The notes under the pieces: generated by a model
Told to the model about the DNA's origin: nothing
Databases searched by the model: none
Seen by the model: only the letters and a program-made list of their open reading frames with translations
Made by a program: the position numbers and the translations under genes
NCBI RefSeq assembly: GCF_029889845.1
Contig: NZ_JARANV010000014.1
Span: 1-64,000 of the forward strand
Length of the DNA stretch: 64,000 bases
Origin: Halomonas sp. 25-S5
Lineage (GTDB): Bacteria; Pseudomonadota; Gammaproteobacteria; Pseudomonadales; Halomonadaceae
Direction of reading: 5' to 3'
Shown: positions 8,217 through 18,503 of the stretch, piece after piece
How positions within the stretch are numbered: position 1 is the first letter of the stretch
Layout: each line of letters starts with the position of its first letter

Positions 8217-9041
8217 ATGACTGCCAGCATCCATGTAGAGGGGCTTGACAAATCCTTTGGACCTCGTGCAGCGCTGTGTGGCATTGATTTCACCATCGAA
8301 GCTGGTGAGATGGTCACGCTGATTGGCCCCTCCGGCTCCGGCAAATCGACACTATTGCGTCATCTTATCGGTCTGAGCCGTGCCGATCACCAATCGTGCA
8401 GTCAGGTCGAGGTGCTAGGCCGGACCGTACAGCGCTACGGCCGCTTGTTGGCCGCAGGCCGCAATCAGCGCCGTCGCAGCGGCTACATCTTCCAGCAGTT
8501 CAATCTCGTCGGTCGCCTCAGCGTGCTGTCCAATGTCTTGATCGGTTGCCTTGGTGCCATGCCGCGCTGGCGCTCGCTTACCGGCCGCTTCAACCAGAAA
8601 GAACGCGATCTGGCCCTGCGGGCGTTGGAGCGTGTTGGCATCGTTGGTCTGGCGCATCAGCGCGCCAATACCCTGTCCGGCGGTCAGATGCAGCGCGTCG
8701 CCATCGCTCGCACCCTGGTTCAGGACGCCGAAGTGATCTTCGCTGACGAGCCGATCGCCTCCCTCGACCCACGCAGCGCTCGCGAGGTGATGGAGATTCT
8801 ACAGCGCATCAATCACGAGGATGGGCGAACCATTGTCGTCACCCTGCATCAGGTCGATGTGGCACGCCGCTATTGCCGCCGAGCGATCGCTCTCAAGCAA
8901 GGGCGGCTCTATTACGACGGCCCGATAGAGGGGCTGACCGATGCCCGTCTGCAAGCGCTCTATGAAAACGCCGGACTCGACGAACTCAACTCACACAACA
9001 GCCGACTGGAGCCTGCCGCACCGCTGCACGCGTTAGGCTGA
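8217..9041 (+). CDS. phnC: Phosphonate/phosphite-type ABC importer, ATP-binding subunit PhnC
   Basis: Energises uptake through the PhnE channel from the cytoplasmic face. Walker A is GPSGSGKST, the signature is [13 protein letters not shown], Walker B is [15 protein letters not shown] and the H-loop is VVTLHQVD. These features and the [20 protein letters not shown] stretch are characteristic of PhnC. Start at 8217 ([10 protein letters not shown]) matches family N-termini. An in-frame ATG at 8142 adds 25 unconserved residues; a GGAGG is only 2 bases before it, too close to be a normal site. First gene of phnCDE, directly downstream of the Pho boxes. Confidence 0.93.
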   Translation: MTASIHVEGLDKSFGPRAALCGIDFTIEAGEMVTLIGPSGSGKSTLLRHLIGLSRADHQSCSQVEVLGRTVQRYGRLLAAGRNQRRRSGYIFQQFNLVGRLSVLSNVLIGCLGAMPRWRSLTGRFNQKERDLALRALERVGIVGLAHQRANTLSGGQMQRVAIARTLVQDAEVIFADEPIASLDPRSAREVMEILQRINHEDGRTIVVTLHQVDVARRYCRRAIALKQGRLYYDGPIEGLTDARLQALYENAGLDELNSHNSRLEPAAPLHALG

Positions 9042-9090
9042 GCGCCGTACGACCCTGACTCACCCCAACCCATCTCTTGAGGAGAACCGC

Positions 9091-10116
9091 ATGAACCTTA
9101 TCTGTTTTCGTCGTGCCACGCTGTCGCTGATCGCCAGTCTCGGTCTATTAAGCAGCGGTCTCGTCCAGGCCGCCGACGAGCCGCTGCGTTTCGGCATCAC
9201 TTCTACCGAGTCGAGCCAGAACCAAGCCGGTCAGTGGCAGCCGTTCTTGGACGACATGTCCGACGCACTGGGGGTCGAAGTCGAGCCCTTCTTCGCCACC
9301 GACTATGCCGCAGTGATTCAGGCGATGCGTTTCGACAAGATCGATCTCGCCTGGTACGGCAATAAGTCTGCTATGGAAGCGGTCGATCGCGCAGGGGGGG
9401 AAATCTTCGCCCAAACAGTAGCCACCAGCGGTGCGCAGGGATACTGGGGTTTGATGATCGTCAACAAGAGTAGTCCCTACAACTCGGTCAATGACATACT
9501 CGAACACGCGAGCGAGCTGACCTTCGGCAACGGCGACCCAAACTCCACGTCGGGTTACTTGGTGCCAGGATACTACGTCTTCGCCAAGAACAACGTCGAC
9601 CCCAAAACGGCCTTCAAGCGCACGCTAAACTCCAACCACGAGACCAACGCCTTGACCGTGGCCAACGGCCAGGTTGATGTCGCCACCTTCAGCACCGATA
9701 GCATGAAGCGCCTGGAAATAAACCATCCCGATAAAGCCGCCCAGCTCAAGGTAATCTGGAAATCCCCAATAATCCCGTCCGACCCGCTGGTCTGGCGCAG
9801 TGATTTGGATCAGGAGACTAAGGACGCGCTGCGCCAGTTTATTTTGAGCTACGGTGATACACCGGAGCAGAAGGCGGCTCTGGAGCCGATGAGCTGGTCT
9901 GGCTTTGCCGCATCCGACAACGACCAGCTGCTGCCGATCCGGCAGCTAGAATTGTTCAGGCAGCGTTCTCTGATCGCAGACGACGATTCGCTCGATGCCG
10001 ATGACAAGCAATCACGTCTGGCTGAGCTAGACGCCCAGCTCGAATTGCTGAATCAGCGTATGGAAGCCCGCGAAGCAGAGCAGACCGACAACTCCACTGC
10101 CATGGTGACTCAGTAA
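9091..10116 (+). CDS. phnD: Phosphonate/phosphite-type ABC importer, periplasmic binding protein PhnD
   Basis: The 341-residue protein has a Sec signal peptide (hydrophobic [16 protein letters not shown], cleavage before ADEP). The PhnD fold is recognisable from [52 protein letters not shown] and [23 protein letters not shown] belongs to the oxyanion-binding site of the family. It captures a phosphonate, phosphite or related oxyanion in the periplasm and passes it to PhnE. The C-terminal tail, about 40 residues rich in Glu and Asp, is longer than usual. RBS GAGGAGA precedes the ATG; the gap to phnC is 49 bp. Confidence 0.93.
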   Translation: MNLICFRRATLSLIASLGLLSSGLVQAADEPLRFGITSTESSQNQAGQWQPFLDDMSDALGVEVEPFFATDYAAVIQAMRFDKIDLAWYGNKSAMEAVDRAGGEIFAQTVATSGAQGYWGLMIVNKSSPYNSVNDILEHASELTFGNGDPNSTSGYLVPGYYVFAKNNVDPKTAFKRTLNSNHETNALTVANGQVDVATFSTDSMKRLEINHPDKAAQLKVIWKSPIIPSDPLVWRSDLDQETKDALRQFILSYGDTPEQKAALEPMSWSGFAASDNDQLLPIRQLELFRQRSLIADDDSLDADDKQSRLAELDAQLELLNQRMEAREAEQTDNSTAMVTQ

Positions 10117-10175
10117 CCGTTACATCGATCGGGGGCAAACTGCGCCCCCATCGCTTACTTGCTCGGAGTCCACAC

Positions 10176-10970
10176 ATGATCCCGACCACCACGCTCGACA
10201 CCCAGGTCCGGGCCAGCAAACGCAGCTGGCGACAATTGCTAGGCTGGATCGCTGCCTTCGCAGTGCTCTCTTGGGCCTGGCAGGGAGCCGAAATGGCGCC
10301 AGGACAGTTGATCGCCAATGCCGGCAATATGACGACTCTAACCGGTGACTTCTTTCCCCCGAGATTCGGCAACCTTGGGCACTACATCGACCAGATGCTG
10401 GTGACGATCCAGATCGCCATCTGGGGCACCCTGCTGGCGGTGCTATTCGCCATCCCGTTCGGCCTTCTCTCCTCTGATAACCTGGCGCCGTGGTGGATCA
10501 ACCAGCCGGTGCGCCGACTGATGGACGCCTGCCGTGCGATCAACGAATTGGTCTTCGCCATGCTTTTCGTAGTCGCCGTCGGCCTCGGGCCCTTTGCCGG
10601 CACCATGGCGTTGTTCATCCATACCACAGGGGTATTGGCCAAACTGTTCTCGGAGGCGGTCGAAGCTGCCGACGCTGGTCCGATGGAAGGTGTTCGCGTC
10701 ACCGGTGCGGGGCGTATCGAGGAGATCATATTCGGCCTGATTCCCCAGGTCCTGCCACTGTGGATCTCAGTCAGTCTCTATCGATTCGAGTCCAATATCC
10801 GTTCGGCCACAGTGCTCGGCATGGTGGGGGGTGGCGGGATCGGTGTGGCGCTATGGGAGACCATGCGCGGTTTCCAGTACACCGAGACCGCTACGATCAT
10901 GCTGGTGATTATCGTCTCTGTGACGCTGCTGGACATGGCCTCGCAACAGATGCGCAAGCGCTTCATCTGA
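10176..10970 (+). CDS. phnE: Phosphonate/phosphite-type ABC importer, permease PhnE
   Basis: The 264-residue inner-membrane permease has about six helices and the BPD_transp_1 EAA-type loop [20 protein letters not shown], which docks with Phn[23 protein letters not shown] is a hallmark of PhnE C-termini. Only one permease gene is present, and no phn C-P lyase, phnX, phnW or ptxD follows, so degradation must be encoded elsewhere or the cargo is used differently. It lies 59 bp after phnD in the same operon. Confidence 0.93.
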   Translation: MIPTTTLDTQVRASKRSWRQLLGWIAAFAVLSWAWQGAEMAPGQLIANAGNMTTLTGDFFPPRFGNLGHYIDQMLVTIQIAIWGTLLAVLFAIPFGLLSSDNLAPWWINQPVRRLMDACRAINELVFAMLFVVAVGLGPFAGTMALFIHTTGVLAKLFSEAVEAADAGPMEGVRVTGAGRIEEIIFGLIPQVLPLWISVSLYRFESNIRSATVLGMVGGGGIGVALWETMRGFQYTETATIMLVIIVSVTLLDMASQQMRKRFI

Positions 10971-11424
10971 TGCCTTTTCGTCCAACCTTAATGGCAGCTC
11001 AGAACAAGTACAGGCGAATACTGCGCACGCCACGCAATCGTGAGTTGGCAAACACCCATGGCTCATGAGATGCGAGTAGATTATGGCCCCGACGACCTGT
11101 TGCCAATCAAATGGCACGTGCAAACGGTTCACAGTCAATCTCCACACCATGCCTAGGTCGTTCGACGAGTTGGTGGCAGGATGATCATGCGGCATCAGGG
11201 TCATGGGGCCCAGGTGATTGATCGACGTCGCGATTACGCCGTCAGCACGGCATGATTCTCTTAGCCTTCGCCACCATAAGTTTCATGGCCAAAATTCTCG
11301 GATAGGATATCGAGAGCCTGGGCTGGAATAAAGTGGAAGAAGTGTGAACTACCGACGTCGTCTGGTGGAAAAAAGTGGAGCTACTTCAGACCATTAATCA
11401 TCAGAACTATCAAGGAGAGGCGTA
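10971..11424. other. 454-bp gap between phnE and the phosphatase gene
   Basis: No gene is supported. Short open frames on both strands lack ribosome-binding sites and recognisable motifs. Just upstream of the next gene is a good RBS (AAGGAGAGG at about 11411). I see no Pho-box-like repeat here, so the phosphatase may have its own promoter or rely on read-through from phnE. Confidence 0.5.
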
Positions 11425-12228
11425 ATGCTTGAGGATATTGGAAAAATATTGGGAACGGTCAAACATGCAGCTTATGAAGCCGGAGCATTGTTACGCGAGG
11501 GGCATCAGGCAGATGGACGAGTTGCCTTTGAGCACAAAGGGGCATCCGACTTCGTCACTTCCTACGACAAGGCCGCCGAGGCAGCCATCATCCGACACAT
11601 TAGTAGAGATTTTCCCGAATTCGCTTTTTTAGGCGAAGAAAGTGGAGCTACGCAAGGATCGGGCAGTGACTACACCGTGGTTATTGACCCTCTCGATGGC
11701 ACTAATAACTTTTTGCACGGTGTGCCTCACTTTTCAGTATCGATCGCCGTCACCAAGGGAGATGAACTACTGCTTGGTGTTGTCTATCACCCGGTACTTG
11801 ATGAAATGCTCTGGGCTGGACACAGCATTGGGGCCTTTCTCAATGAAACGCGACTCACGATGTCGAGCCCCCGTCCTCTTTCCGAAATGCTGGTAAGCAC
11901 CTGCCTACCCTATCATGCTAAGGGAGACTACACGACTGCCCTCAACCAACTGACCGCCCTAATGCCCCAGGTGGCTGGTATTCGCAGCCCGGGCTCTGCA
12001 GCACTTGAAATTGCCTATACCAGCCTCGGCCGCTTTGATGCATTCTGGTCCCAGGGCGCTAGACTCGACTTCTGGGACATCGCCGCAGGAATTGTCATTG
12101 CGCGAGAGGCAGGCTGCACGGTAACAGATCTCAACGGTGATCCAACTCCCGACCAATGGAGCAGCCTGCTTGCAGCGCACCCTGCGCGGCATGGGCAACT
12201 GCTCGAGTGCTTGAACCCTTGCGGATAA
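11425..12228 (+). CDS. Inositol-monophosphatase-family phosphatase
   Basis: The 267-residue protein is a Mg-dependent, Li-sensitive-type phosphatase. Metal-site motifs are EESG (FAFLGEESG) at about 71, DPLDGTNNF at about 88 and the C-terminal WDIAAGIVIAREAGC. Relatives hydrolyse inositol-1-phosphate, histidinol phosphate, fructose-1,6-bisphosphate or 3'-phosphoadenosine 5'-phosphate; motif spacing alone does not tell which. It follows phnE on the same strand after a 454-bp gap, inside the accessory zone. A role in releasing phosphate from an imported organic phosphate is possible but is inference. Confidence 0.88.
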   Translation: MLEDIGKILGTVKHAAYEAGALLREGHQADGRVAFEHKGASDFVTSYDKAAEAAIIRHISRDFPEFAFLGEESGATQGSGSDYTVVIDPLDGTNNFLHGVPHFSVSIAVTKGDELLLGVVYHPVLDEMLWAGHSIGAFLNETRLTMSSPRPLSEMLVSTCLPYHAKGDYTTALNQLTALMPQVAGIRSPGSAALEIAYTSLGRFDAFWSQGARLDFWDIAAGIVIAREAGCTVTDLNGDPTPDQWSSLLAAHPARHGQLLECLNPCG

Positions 12229-12464
12229 ACGAACCACTCTTCATTGCGTAAAGTGCGTCTAGAAGCCATTTTTCGTCAAAAAGCCCTCTCCACTTTCATT
12301 AATCTCAAAATTCAGAGTCCTTCCTCTATAAGCGGGGCTCTACACAACTTTCAGATAACCCCGGCTTATTCATGAGGCCGACCTGAAAACGAAGATAGCA
12401 GATGGTATTCTCTTGAAAATTCAGTGTGTTCCGCCAAGAACCTGAACCAAGAGAGCCATCCGCT

Positions 12465-13815
12465 ATGGGTGAAACCCTATCCACCTGGACGCCCTCATGC
12501 AACGGCGCTGTCCGTGTCGAGCTGAGCGGCCAGCGCACCACCAGCGACAGCGGCGCTCTGCTGCTGCGTGAAGCCCTCGACAACAGCGGCGTGATCGAGG
12601 CACTGGAAGACAATCTGGTCGACTTCCGCAACCCGCTACGCATCCGCCACCCTCTGGCCAGCCAGCTGCGTACCCTGGTGCTACAACGGGCGATGGGCTG
12701 GATCGATCTCAGCGATACCGACACGCTGCGCCGTGATCCGCTCTGGCAGCTGGCCTGCAGCGATGCACGGGGGATGACGCCCTTTGGCCCAGGTCCGGCA
12801 GTCTCAAGCCACGCTGTCGCGGCTGCTGACCTGCCTCGGGCGCAACGATAACATCGATGCTGTGAACGAAGGCCTGCTGCGGCTGGTGGTCTGGCGCCTG
12901 ACCGCGCTGAAGAACGGTGAGCGTCCCAAGCAGCTGACGCTGGACATCGACGGCCTGCCGATCGAGGTGCATGGCCACCAGAGCGGGTCGGCTTATCATG
13001 GTCTTTACTGGGCCCGCATCTACTCGCCGCTGGCCGCCTCGCTGGCCGAAATCTGCGATATGGTCGGCGGCCTGCTGCGCGAGGGCAACGCTGGCCCGGC
13101 CGAGAATGCCGATACCTGGATCCCGCATCTGGTGCTGCGACTCAACGAGAGCAGCGGGGCCCAGGTTCGCGTGCGCATCGACGCCGGTTTCACCGACAAC
13201 GCGACGCTGGAGGCTCTGGAAGGTCGCGGGATCGAGTATCTGGGCCGGCTGCGCAGTCACACTGGCCTGCAGAAGTTGGCGGCGCCACTTCTGAAGCGGC
13301 CACGGGGCCGGCCACCCGAACAGCCTCGCGAGTGGTGCCACGATCTGGCGTACCAAGCGAGCTCCTGGCCGGCACCGCGTCACGCGTGGTGCTGGTCTTG
13401 CAGGAACGCCCCGATGACCTGCTGCTGCATGCCTTCTTCCTGGTCACCAACCTCGGCAAGTTCGACTGGTCGCCGGAGAAGGTCCTGGCGCTTTACCGCA
13501 AAACGCGGCAGCGCCGAGGCCCATATGGGCGAGGTGAAGTCGGCGCTCGACGTGCACCCCTCGTCGACCGATCGCGGCGTCTCCACCGTTCAGGCCGCGA
13601 TGGCACGCAACGAGGTGAGCCTGCTGCTCAGCCTCTACGCCTACCAGGTCCTGCATGGCCTGCGCTGCCTGCTGGAGCCGCAGACCCGGCAAGGCTGGAG
13701 CCTCAGCCGGATGCGCGAGCAGGTGCTGAAGGTCGCCGCCACGCTGAGGCTGCACGCTCGGCGAATCACCGTTCACTGGGTGCCACCGCCGACAAGTGGT
13801 AGCCGACGCTGCTGA
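12465..13815 (+). pseudogene. IS1380-family transposase with several frameshifts
   Basis: The first frame gives MGETLSTWTPSCNGAVRVEL and TSDSGALLLREALDN, a typical IS1380 start with the first catalytic Asp region. At about 12780 the frame shifts by one, continuing AQVRQSQATLSRLL, LTLDIDGLPIEVHGHQSGSA and VRIDAGFTDNATLEAL. Between about 13330 and 13500 the correct protein (VVLVLQERPDDLLLHAFFLV) lies in another frame before returning to SAEAHMGEVKSALDVHPSST. At least three indels therefore disable it. The likely left inverted repeat begins near CCCCGGCTTATTCATGAGG at 12359; no convincing right repeat was found. Confidence 0.8.
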
Positions 13816-14116
13816 AGGGTCTGCCGAAGCTGACCGCACTGAGCTGACGCTCCTGCGAGACCACCACAGCATCAGAAAGCGAGCGACCGGAGCAGCGGTC
13901 GGCGATCATGGCTGCTAGGACGGCCGCAATTGATTCCCAAGAGCTATAAGAAAGCGGGAAGAAAGCCGTGCTCGGGCATTATTCAACGGCCACCCGCGCT
14001 GAAGAGGCCGATCCTGATAAGCGATGCCACCAGCCAGCACCTTTAGACCGCTCAATCAGCACCCTCGTGAATGAGGCGGTCACTGCAGCGTTAGCGGCAG
14101 CTTGGCATAGAGTACA
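13816..14116. other. Non-coding stretch between IS1380 remnant and recombinase operon
   Basis: It contains the degraded 3' end of the IS1380 element (to about 13968) and then about 150 bp without recognisable genes, next to the last gene of the recombinase operon. I see no clear terminator. Confidence 0.4.
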
Positions 14117-14566
14117 TCAGTCAGCCGACAACAAACGCTCTATCTTTCTTTGCAAACGCTCATTTTCGCGTTGATAAAAATCAGCTTCCGCCTCCCACAC
14201 GGCCATTTTAGAAAGTGCCTTTTCGTACTCTTTTTTTATCTGCTGCATCTGGATTCTCAACTCTTTATTAGTGATTCGCAAGGTCTTTCTCTGCGCTTGG
14301 CCGACTGAACCACTTTCAGCCTTCTCCCTCAACAGTCTGTTATGTTCAGAGATGGCTTCTTTAATGCTCGCATTCCATGGGCTGTCGAGTGCCACATTGC
14401 TTTTTAGGCCCGCGCCTTGCCAGACCTCCTTGAATGACCAAAGAGTGTCTGGCTTTTCTTTCCTCAATCGCTGAACTTGATTCCACAATGCTTCTGTATT
14501 CCGTTCTTTTGTCTCTTCTCGGTTTTTTAGCAACCCTTGATGGCTGCCTCTAGAAATTTTATTCAT
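14117..14566 (-). CDS. ginD: Coiled-coil accessory protein of the recombinase operon (GinD/TnpC-like)
   Basis: The 149-residue charged protein has a long predicted coiled coil over its C-terminal half (RITNKELRIQMQQIKKEYEKAL through ERLQRKIERLL). It has no recombinase motif. Position, size and coiled coil match the fourth gene of GInt ginABCD operons and TnpC of Tn554, which influences recombination orientation and efficiency. Its ATG overlaps the stop of the preceding gene (ATGA at 14563-14566), so translation is coupled. The name rests on context, because such proteins are poorly conserved in sequence. Confidence 0.65.
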   Translation of the reverse strand: MNKISRGSHQGLLKNREETKERNTEALWNQVQRLRKEKPDTLWSFKEVWQGAGLKSNVALDSPWNASIKEAISEHNRLLREKAESGSVGQAQRKTLRITNKELRIQMQQIKKEYEKALSKMAVWEAEADFYQRENERLQRKIERLLSAD

Positions 14567-16425
14567 TGAGCCACCTCTACTAATTTGAGTTGATTGAGCA
14601 ATTTATCAATTTCCTTATTTCTTTCTTTTAAATATGCGACCTTAAATGGTTTCCCTTTGAAATATTTAATAAGTCTGTCGTTTTCCATTTTGCGATAAAT
14701 GAGCGTTTTCTTCTTCCCGGTGGACACCATGAAGGAATTATTGCAATCAGCCGGTCTGCAATTAGACTTATCACCTCCGCATAACGCTTTTTTTGCTCTA
14801 TAGAAGCAAAGTCCATCATCAGTTTGCTCAACCAGTCCTTGAGAGGGAAGGGACTTAAGGAATTTCAATCTATCCTTTTTTGCCATACCTAAAAACTCTT
14901 TTCGGAGTTGATTGATTTCATCTGCACCACCGCCGATAATTGGGACTTGTGAGCCGACAAATTCCTCCATTAACTCCTCTGAAAGTATGAATTTCTCAGC
15001 TTGTAATTCAGCATAAAGGTTAGGGTCGCCGTATAGTTTTGTCATCTCAATGTCAAAATGCTTGAGCTGATCCTGCAGTGCTTTAAGCCCCAGGCCTTGC
15101 CTAACCATAATCCTAGCGAATTTTTTTCTAAATTGATGAGATGCTAAACTCCAAAGTTCACCTTTGAACTTGATGTCATGTCTGGCCGAAAAAATTTTAA
15201 GCCTGTGTCCGACAGAGCCTTTTCCCAATCTCGCAGTTGATTTTACGCCAGGGAAGAGCCAAGGATTACCATCATCATGATATCGTTCGTGAGCCTTTTC
15301 AAGTGCCTCTAAAGCGGTTTTTACAATAGGAACTGTTTGCCATTGGTATCTTGTTGGCTTTGCCTCAAGTTTAGTGGTTTTGCTTTTTACGAAATAAAGA
15401 TTCAAAAGTGAGCCGTCTATCTCTAATTGTTCGGAACACCAGTTATTAGCATTGCCATATTGTATATTTAAGATCTCATGGAGTCGCATGCCCGTTAAAA
15501 GTGCTATTATCACATAGCAGGCAGCGGATAGCTGGCACTCAAGTGTACCCCTTTTTTGCCGTTCTATGCGGCCACTCCAATATCCATGATTTCGATATGC
15601 TTCCTCTCTAAAGCACACCCAGTCTTGATAGCCAAGTTCTTTATTTTTGTATTTTTTATCAATTTTATATATATCGAAAAGGCAGTCAGCAATTTTTAAA
15701 TCAGATATTGCGCACTCAATTGCTTTCTTAGCAACCTCGTCCGGCATTTCTATAGTTCGTGATTCTGTGCGGCCTAATACTTTTTCTGCCGCTATTCGCG
15801 ACCATTTGATACGGCCGCCATACTCCTCAAACATATTAAACGTAAGTCCATTTTTCATTTTTGGCTCTTGTTCAAAAAGCCAATCAACTCCTTCTACTCT
15901 ACTTGCTAGAGTTCTGTTAGTAATAGGTTCTTGCTCTTTGCTTTTTATTCTGGTGGTGGCGACATACGCTAAATAATTTTCGGCATCATGTTTATCAATG
16001 TCAGAAAAGGTCCTTATTCTAGCCTGCTTCATATAACAAACTAAAAACTTAATTCCTCTATTTATAGCCCTCTTGTAGGTCGAGAATTTCGGTCTCGAGC
16101 TAACAGGGTCAGTTAACATCGTATAGTAGAAATCTTTAAGTTGTTCGAGATAGATTTCGTTGCTGTTTTCAGTTAACAAAGTTCCATCGCTGAGCTTGAT
16201 TTCAAAGCTAAGAGTTGCCTCGCTGTCATTGTTGTCAGGAAACTCTGAGTGAAAGCTCCATTGGTTATCTTCATATAAAGAATTAACCGAGACTTGAAGG
16301 CGGCGTTTTTCACCGTTGCTGAGTTTTTTTATATCAACAAATTTAACCAAGGCATGTTTGCTTTGAAGGGATGTGATCTGATAGGTTGTTGGCTCTATCA
16401 GTTCGAGAACTTCTTCATTCTTCAT
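14563..16425 (-). CDS. ginC: Large tyrosine recombinase/integrase, third of the operon (GinC-like)
   Basis: The 620-residue protein has its catalytic domain in residues ~260-480. The first arginine is in LLTGMRLHEILN, HxxR is SHQFRKKFARIM and the terminal H...Y is LKHFDIEMTKLYGD, so the active-site set looks complete. The long C-terminal extension contains cysteines (CFYRAKKALCGGDKSNCRPADC) that could bind zinc. Very A+T-rich compared with its flanks, a sign of transfer. TAATG overlap with the preceding gene couples translation. In GInt elements all four genes are reported as needed for excision and integration. Confidence 0.85.
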   Translation of the reverse strand: MKNEEVLELIEPTTYQITSLQSKHALVKFVDIKKLSNGEKRRLQVSVNSLYEDNQWSFHSEFPDNNDSEATLSFEIKLSDGTLLTENSNEIYLEQLKDFYYTMLTDPVSSRPKFSTYKRAINRGIKFLVCYMKQARIRTFSDIDKHDAENYLAYVATTRIKSKEQEPITNRTLASRVEGVDWLFEQEPKMKNGLTFNMFEEYGGRIKWSRIAAEKVLGRTESRTIEMPDEVAKKAIECAISDLKIADCLFDIYKIDKKYKNKELGYQDWVCFREEAYRNHGYWSGRIERQKRGTLECQLSAACYVIIALLTGMRLHEILNIQYGNANNWCSEQLEIDGSLLNLYFVKSKTTKLEAKPTRYQWQTVPIVKTALEALEKAHERYHDDGNPWLFPGVKSTARLGKGSVGHRLKIFSARHDIKFKGELWSLASHQFRKKFARIMVRQGLGLKALQDQLKHFDIEMTKLYGDPNLYAELQAEKFILSEELMEEFVGSQVPIIGGGADEINQLRKEFLGMAKKDRLKFLKSLPSQGLVEQTDDGLCFYRAKKALCGGDKSNCRPADCNNSFMVSTGKKKTLIYRKMENDRLIKYFKGKPFKVAYLKERNKEIDKLLNQLKLVEVAQ

Positions 16426-18503
16426 TATTTATTATCCTCATAAAGCTTTGGATCCCAAATGGGTATTGGTGATGCCTCAGCTTCTGCTTTTAATTCTCTC
16501 ACAAAATATTCAGGATATTTTTGCAAAATATATTCGTTCCAGAAGTGTTTTTTTCCAGAAACTGCTTTGTCAAATTCTTGCTCGGATATTTCACCAGTTG
16601 CCAGCAAGTGATCGTGAAAGTTAATATAACAAAAATGTTTTTTTATGTCTTCAGGAGTTATTACCAAGTTTTGGCAGCCGAGGCACATGTCGGTTGATGC
16701 AGTGCAGAGCTCCCCTCTACGCTGACCTGGAATAGGAGAGCTAGCTGGATCTTTGCAGTGATTAAGCAGGCCATCAAATATCCCATTAGCCTCATCTTTT
16801 GCGATAACTATTGAATCATTTTTGACCAAGTGTTGCTTTGCAAGCTCATCTTCTCCTGTAAGCCCTAGCAGCATCGCCTCGCTATGAATTGCCCTGCGGG
16901 CCCGGAACAGAGGGTCATTTAAACGTCTCAAGTATTCCGATGTTGTAGATGTTTTAGTGTGACCAAGAAGAGTTTGGAGATACTGAAGGTCCTCGGTTCT
17001 TAAATATTCATTCCAAGCAATTGTTGGCCTTATGTTTTTAGCATGAACTTTTACTTTCTCTCCAGACTCTGAGGAAAAGACAGGGTGTTTATCAAAAATG
17101 CGTCTTACACCTGCCTGGAAATATCCAGCTGAAAAAGGTTTAGGAATCTTATGATTGTTTGCATTGCTAATCCAAAGTTCCTTCATTCCTTTTGGACGAA
17201 TTCTCGATGTGATGTTGATAACTCTTTCTATAATTGAAACGGCCCAAGTGTCGTTATTCTTTCTTTCTTCAGGTATGGTGCTGCCCTTTTTGTGTGCTCT
17301 ATATTTTGTCCAATTAATATAGTTAAGCGTTGGGTCAACTGGGTCAGGCTGTATGCAGTCTATATCAAGGTTTTGCACAGTTGCAGGGTTGAGCCCTGTG
17401 CGAATAATAAGAAGTAAATAGTAAGGGGCTAGGTCGTAAGATGATATCCAGTGGCACGTATTCAGTTTGGCCATAACGCTATATGCCCCTGTCCAGTGCT
17501 CTCTCATTGCGGTTCTAAATTCTCGGAAATTGTCTTTTAATTCTTTTTCAGTATAGCTCTTTGAACCCATTTTGTTTTCCCAGTACCACACAACATATTC
17601 CCATTTTTTCCATGGCGTTATGTATTTTACGGGGCTTGGTTGGTTCAAATATTTTGGCTGATAGCAAGGGCCGGCCTTGATGTATTCATAAAATCCCTCA
17701 ACGGTTTTGTATTCTTGGTGGGGGTGGTCGCGAGTAATGCTATACCAAAACTGATGGCCTTTCGGTACTTGTATGACATCCGAGTACCTAGTTAAAATTT
17801 GACATTTCATTTTGTTTTCGAAATACCATATTCTATACTCATGTGTGGCCCAAAGAACATACTTTCCTGTTTTTTTATTAAGGGTGGCCACGCCATCTAG
17901 CGGCGGCTCTGTACCTAAGTACTGTGGCTCATGCTCTATTTCTAGGCGTTTCTTTGACTCCCTCAAGCTTTGAATGACGGATTTTAAGATTTGTTTGAAT
18001 TCTTTTTCATCATACCCGGGGTCTACCTTTTGTAAGGAAGTGGATTTGGGGAATGCATTCCTTGGTGGGCTGATGTTCTTATTGATTTTCGGATGACTGC
18101 CCATTTTGTTGAAAACAGGCCTTAATCCGCGATATACGGCTGCAGCTGTTGAGTACGACATGGTTGGATACCGTTTAAGCCATTCAGCGTATCTGGAGAA
18201 TACCGCTGTATCAAGAAGCTCGGGGTCGTATATATCGTTTGTTTCTAAAAATTCAAAAAAACTGCTGCACTTTTCATAATAAGATGTTTTAGTGGTATTT
18301 CCAGTTCTGTTTCTAAGTTTGTAAATAGCCCAAACGAAAACCTCCATTATCGCGCGATTTTTTTCGGCAGCCTTCTTTTTAGAGAAATCAAATAATTTTT
18401 GAGTGTTTGTGTTTTTGCAAGTTGCTGTAAAAGCCAGATCTCTCTGTATGCGCTTTTCCATAGCATGCAACGCTTCCACGGATGCATATTTCTCGCTAGT
18501 CAT
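16425..18503 (-). CDS. ginB: Large tyrosine recombinase/integrase, second of the operon (GinB/TnpB-like)
   Basis: The 692-residue protein has a recombinase domain in the middle to C-terminal half: first Arg in LLLIIRTGLNPATVQNL, HxxxxR in HAKNIRPTIAWNEY, and H plus nucleophile Tyr in LLGHTKTSTTSEYLRRL. The second-arginine box differs from the canonical HxxR spacing, so its catalysis should be tested rather than assumed. A Cys cluster near the end (CTASTDMCLGCQN, HFCYINFH) resembles TnpB-type zinc motifs. It overlaps the upstream gene by 8 bases. Low GC, like its neighbours. Confidence 0.85.
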   Translation of the reverse strand: MTSEKYASVEALHAMEKRIQRDLAFTATCKNTNTQKLFDFSKKKAAEKNRAIMEVFVWAIYKLRNRTGNTTKTSYYEKCSSFFEFLETNDIYDPELLDTAVFSRYAEWLKRYPTMSYSTAAAVYRGLRPVFNKMGSHPKINKNISPPRNAFPKSTSLQKVDPGYDEKEFKQILKSVIQSLRESKKRLEIEHEPQYLGTEPPLDGVATLNKKTGKYVLWATHEYRIWYFENKMKCQILTRYSDVIQVPKGHQFWYSITRDHPHQEYKTVEGFYEYIKAGPCYQPKYLNQPSPVKYITPWKKWEYVVWYWENKMGSKSYTEKELKDNFREFRTAMREHWTGAYSVMAKLNTCHWISSYDLAPYYLLLIIRTGLNPATVQNLDIDCIQPDPVDPTLNYINWTKYRAHKKGSTIPEERKNNDTWAVSIIERVINITSRIRPKGMKELWISNANNHKIPKPFSAGYFQAGVRRIFDKHPVFSSESGEKVKVHAKNIRPTIAWNEYLRTEDLQYLQTLLGHTKTSTTSEYLRRLNDPLFRARRAIHSEAMLLGLTGEDELAKQHLVKNDSIVIAKDEANGIFDGLLNHCKDPASSPIPGQRRGELCTASTDMCLGCQNLVITPEDIKKHFCYINFHDHLLATGEISEQEFDKAVSGKKHFWNEYILQKYPEYFVRELKAEAEASPIPIWDPKLYEDNK

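Noticed and set aside
13950..14000. A second IS1380 left end (CTCGGGCATTATTCAACGGCC resembles CCCCGGCTTATTCATGAGG)
   Set aside because: Only about a dozen positions agree and no transposase start follows in the right place.
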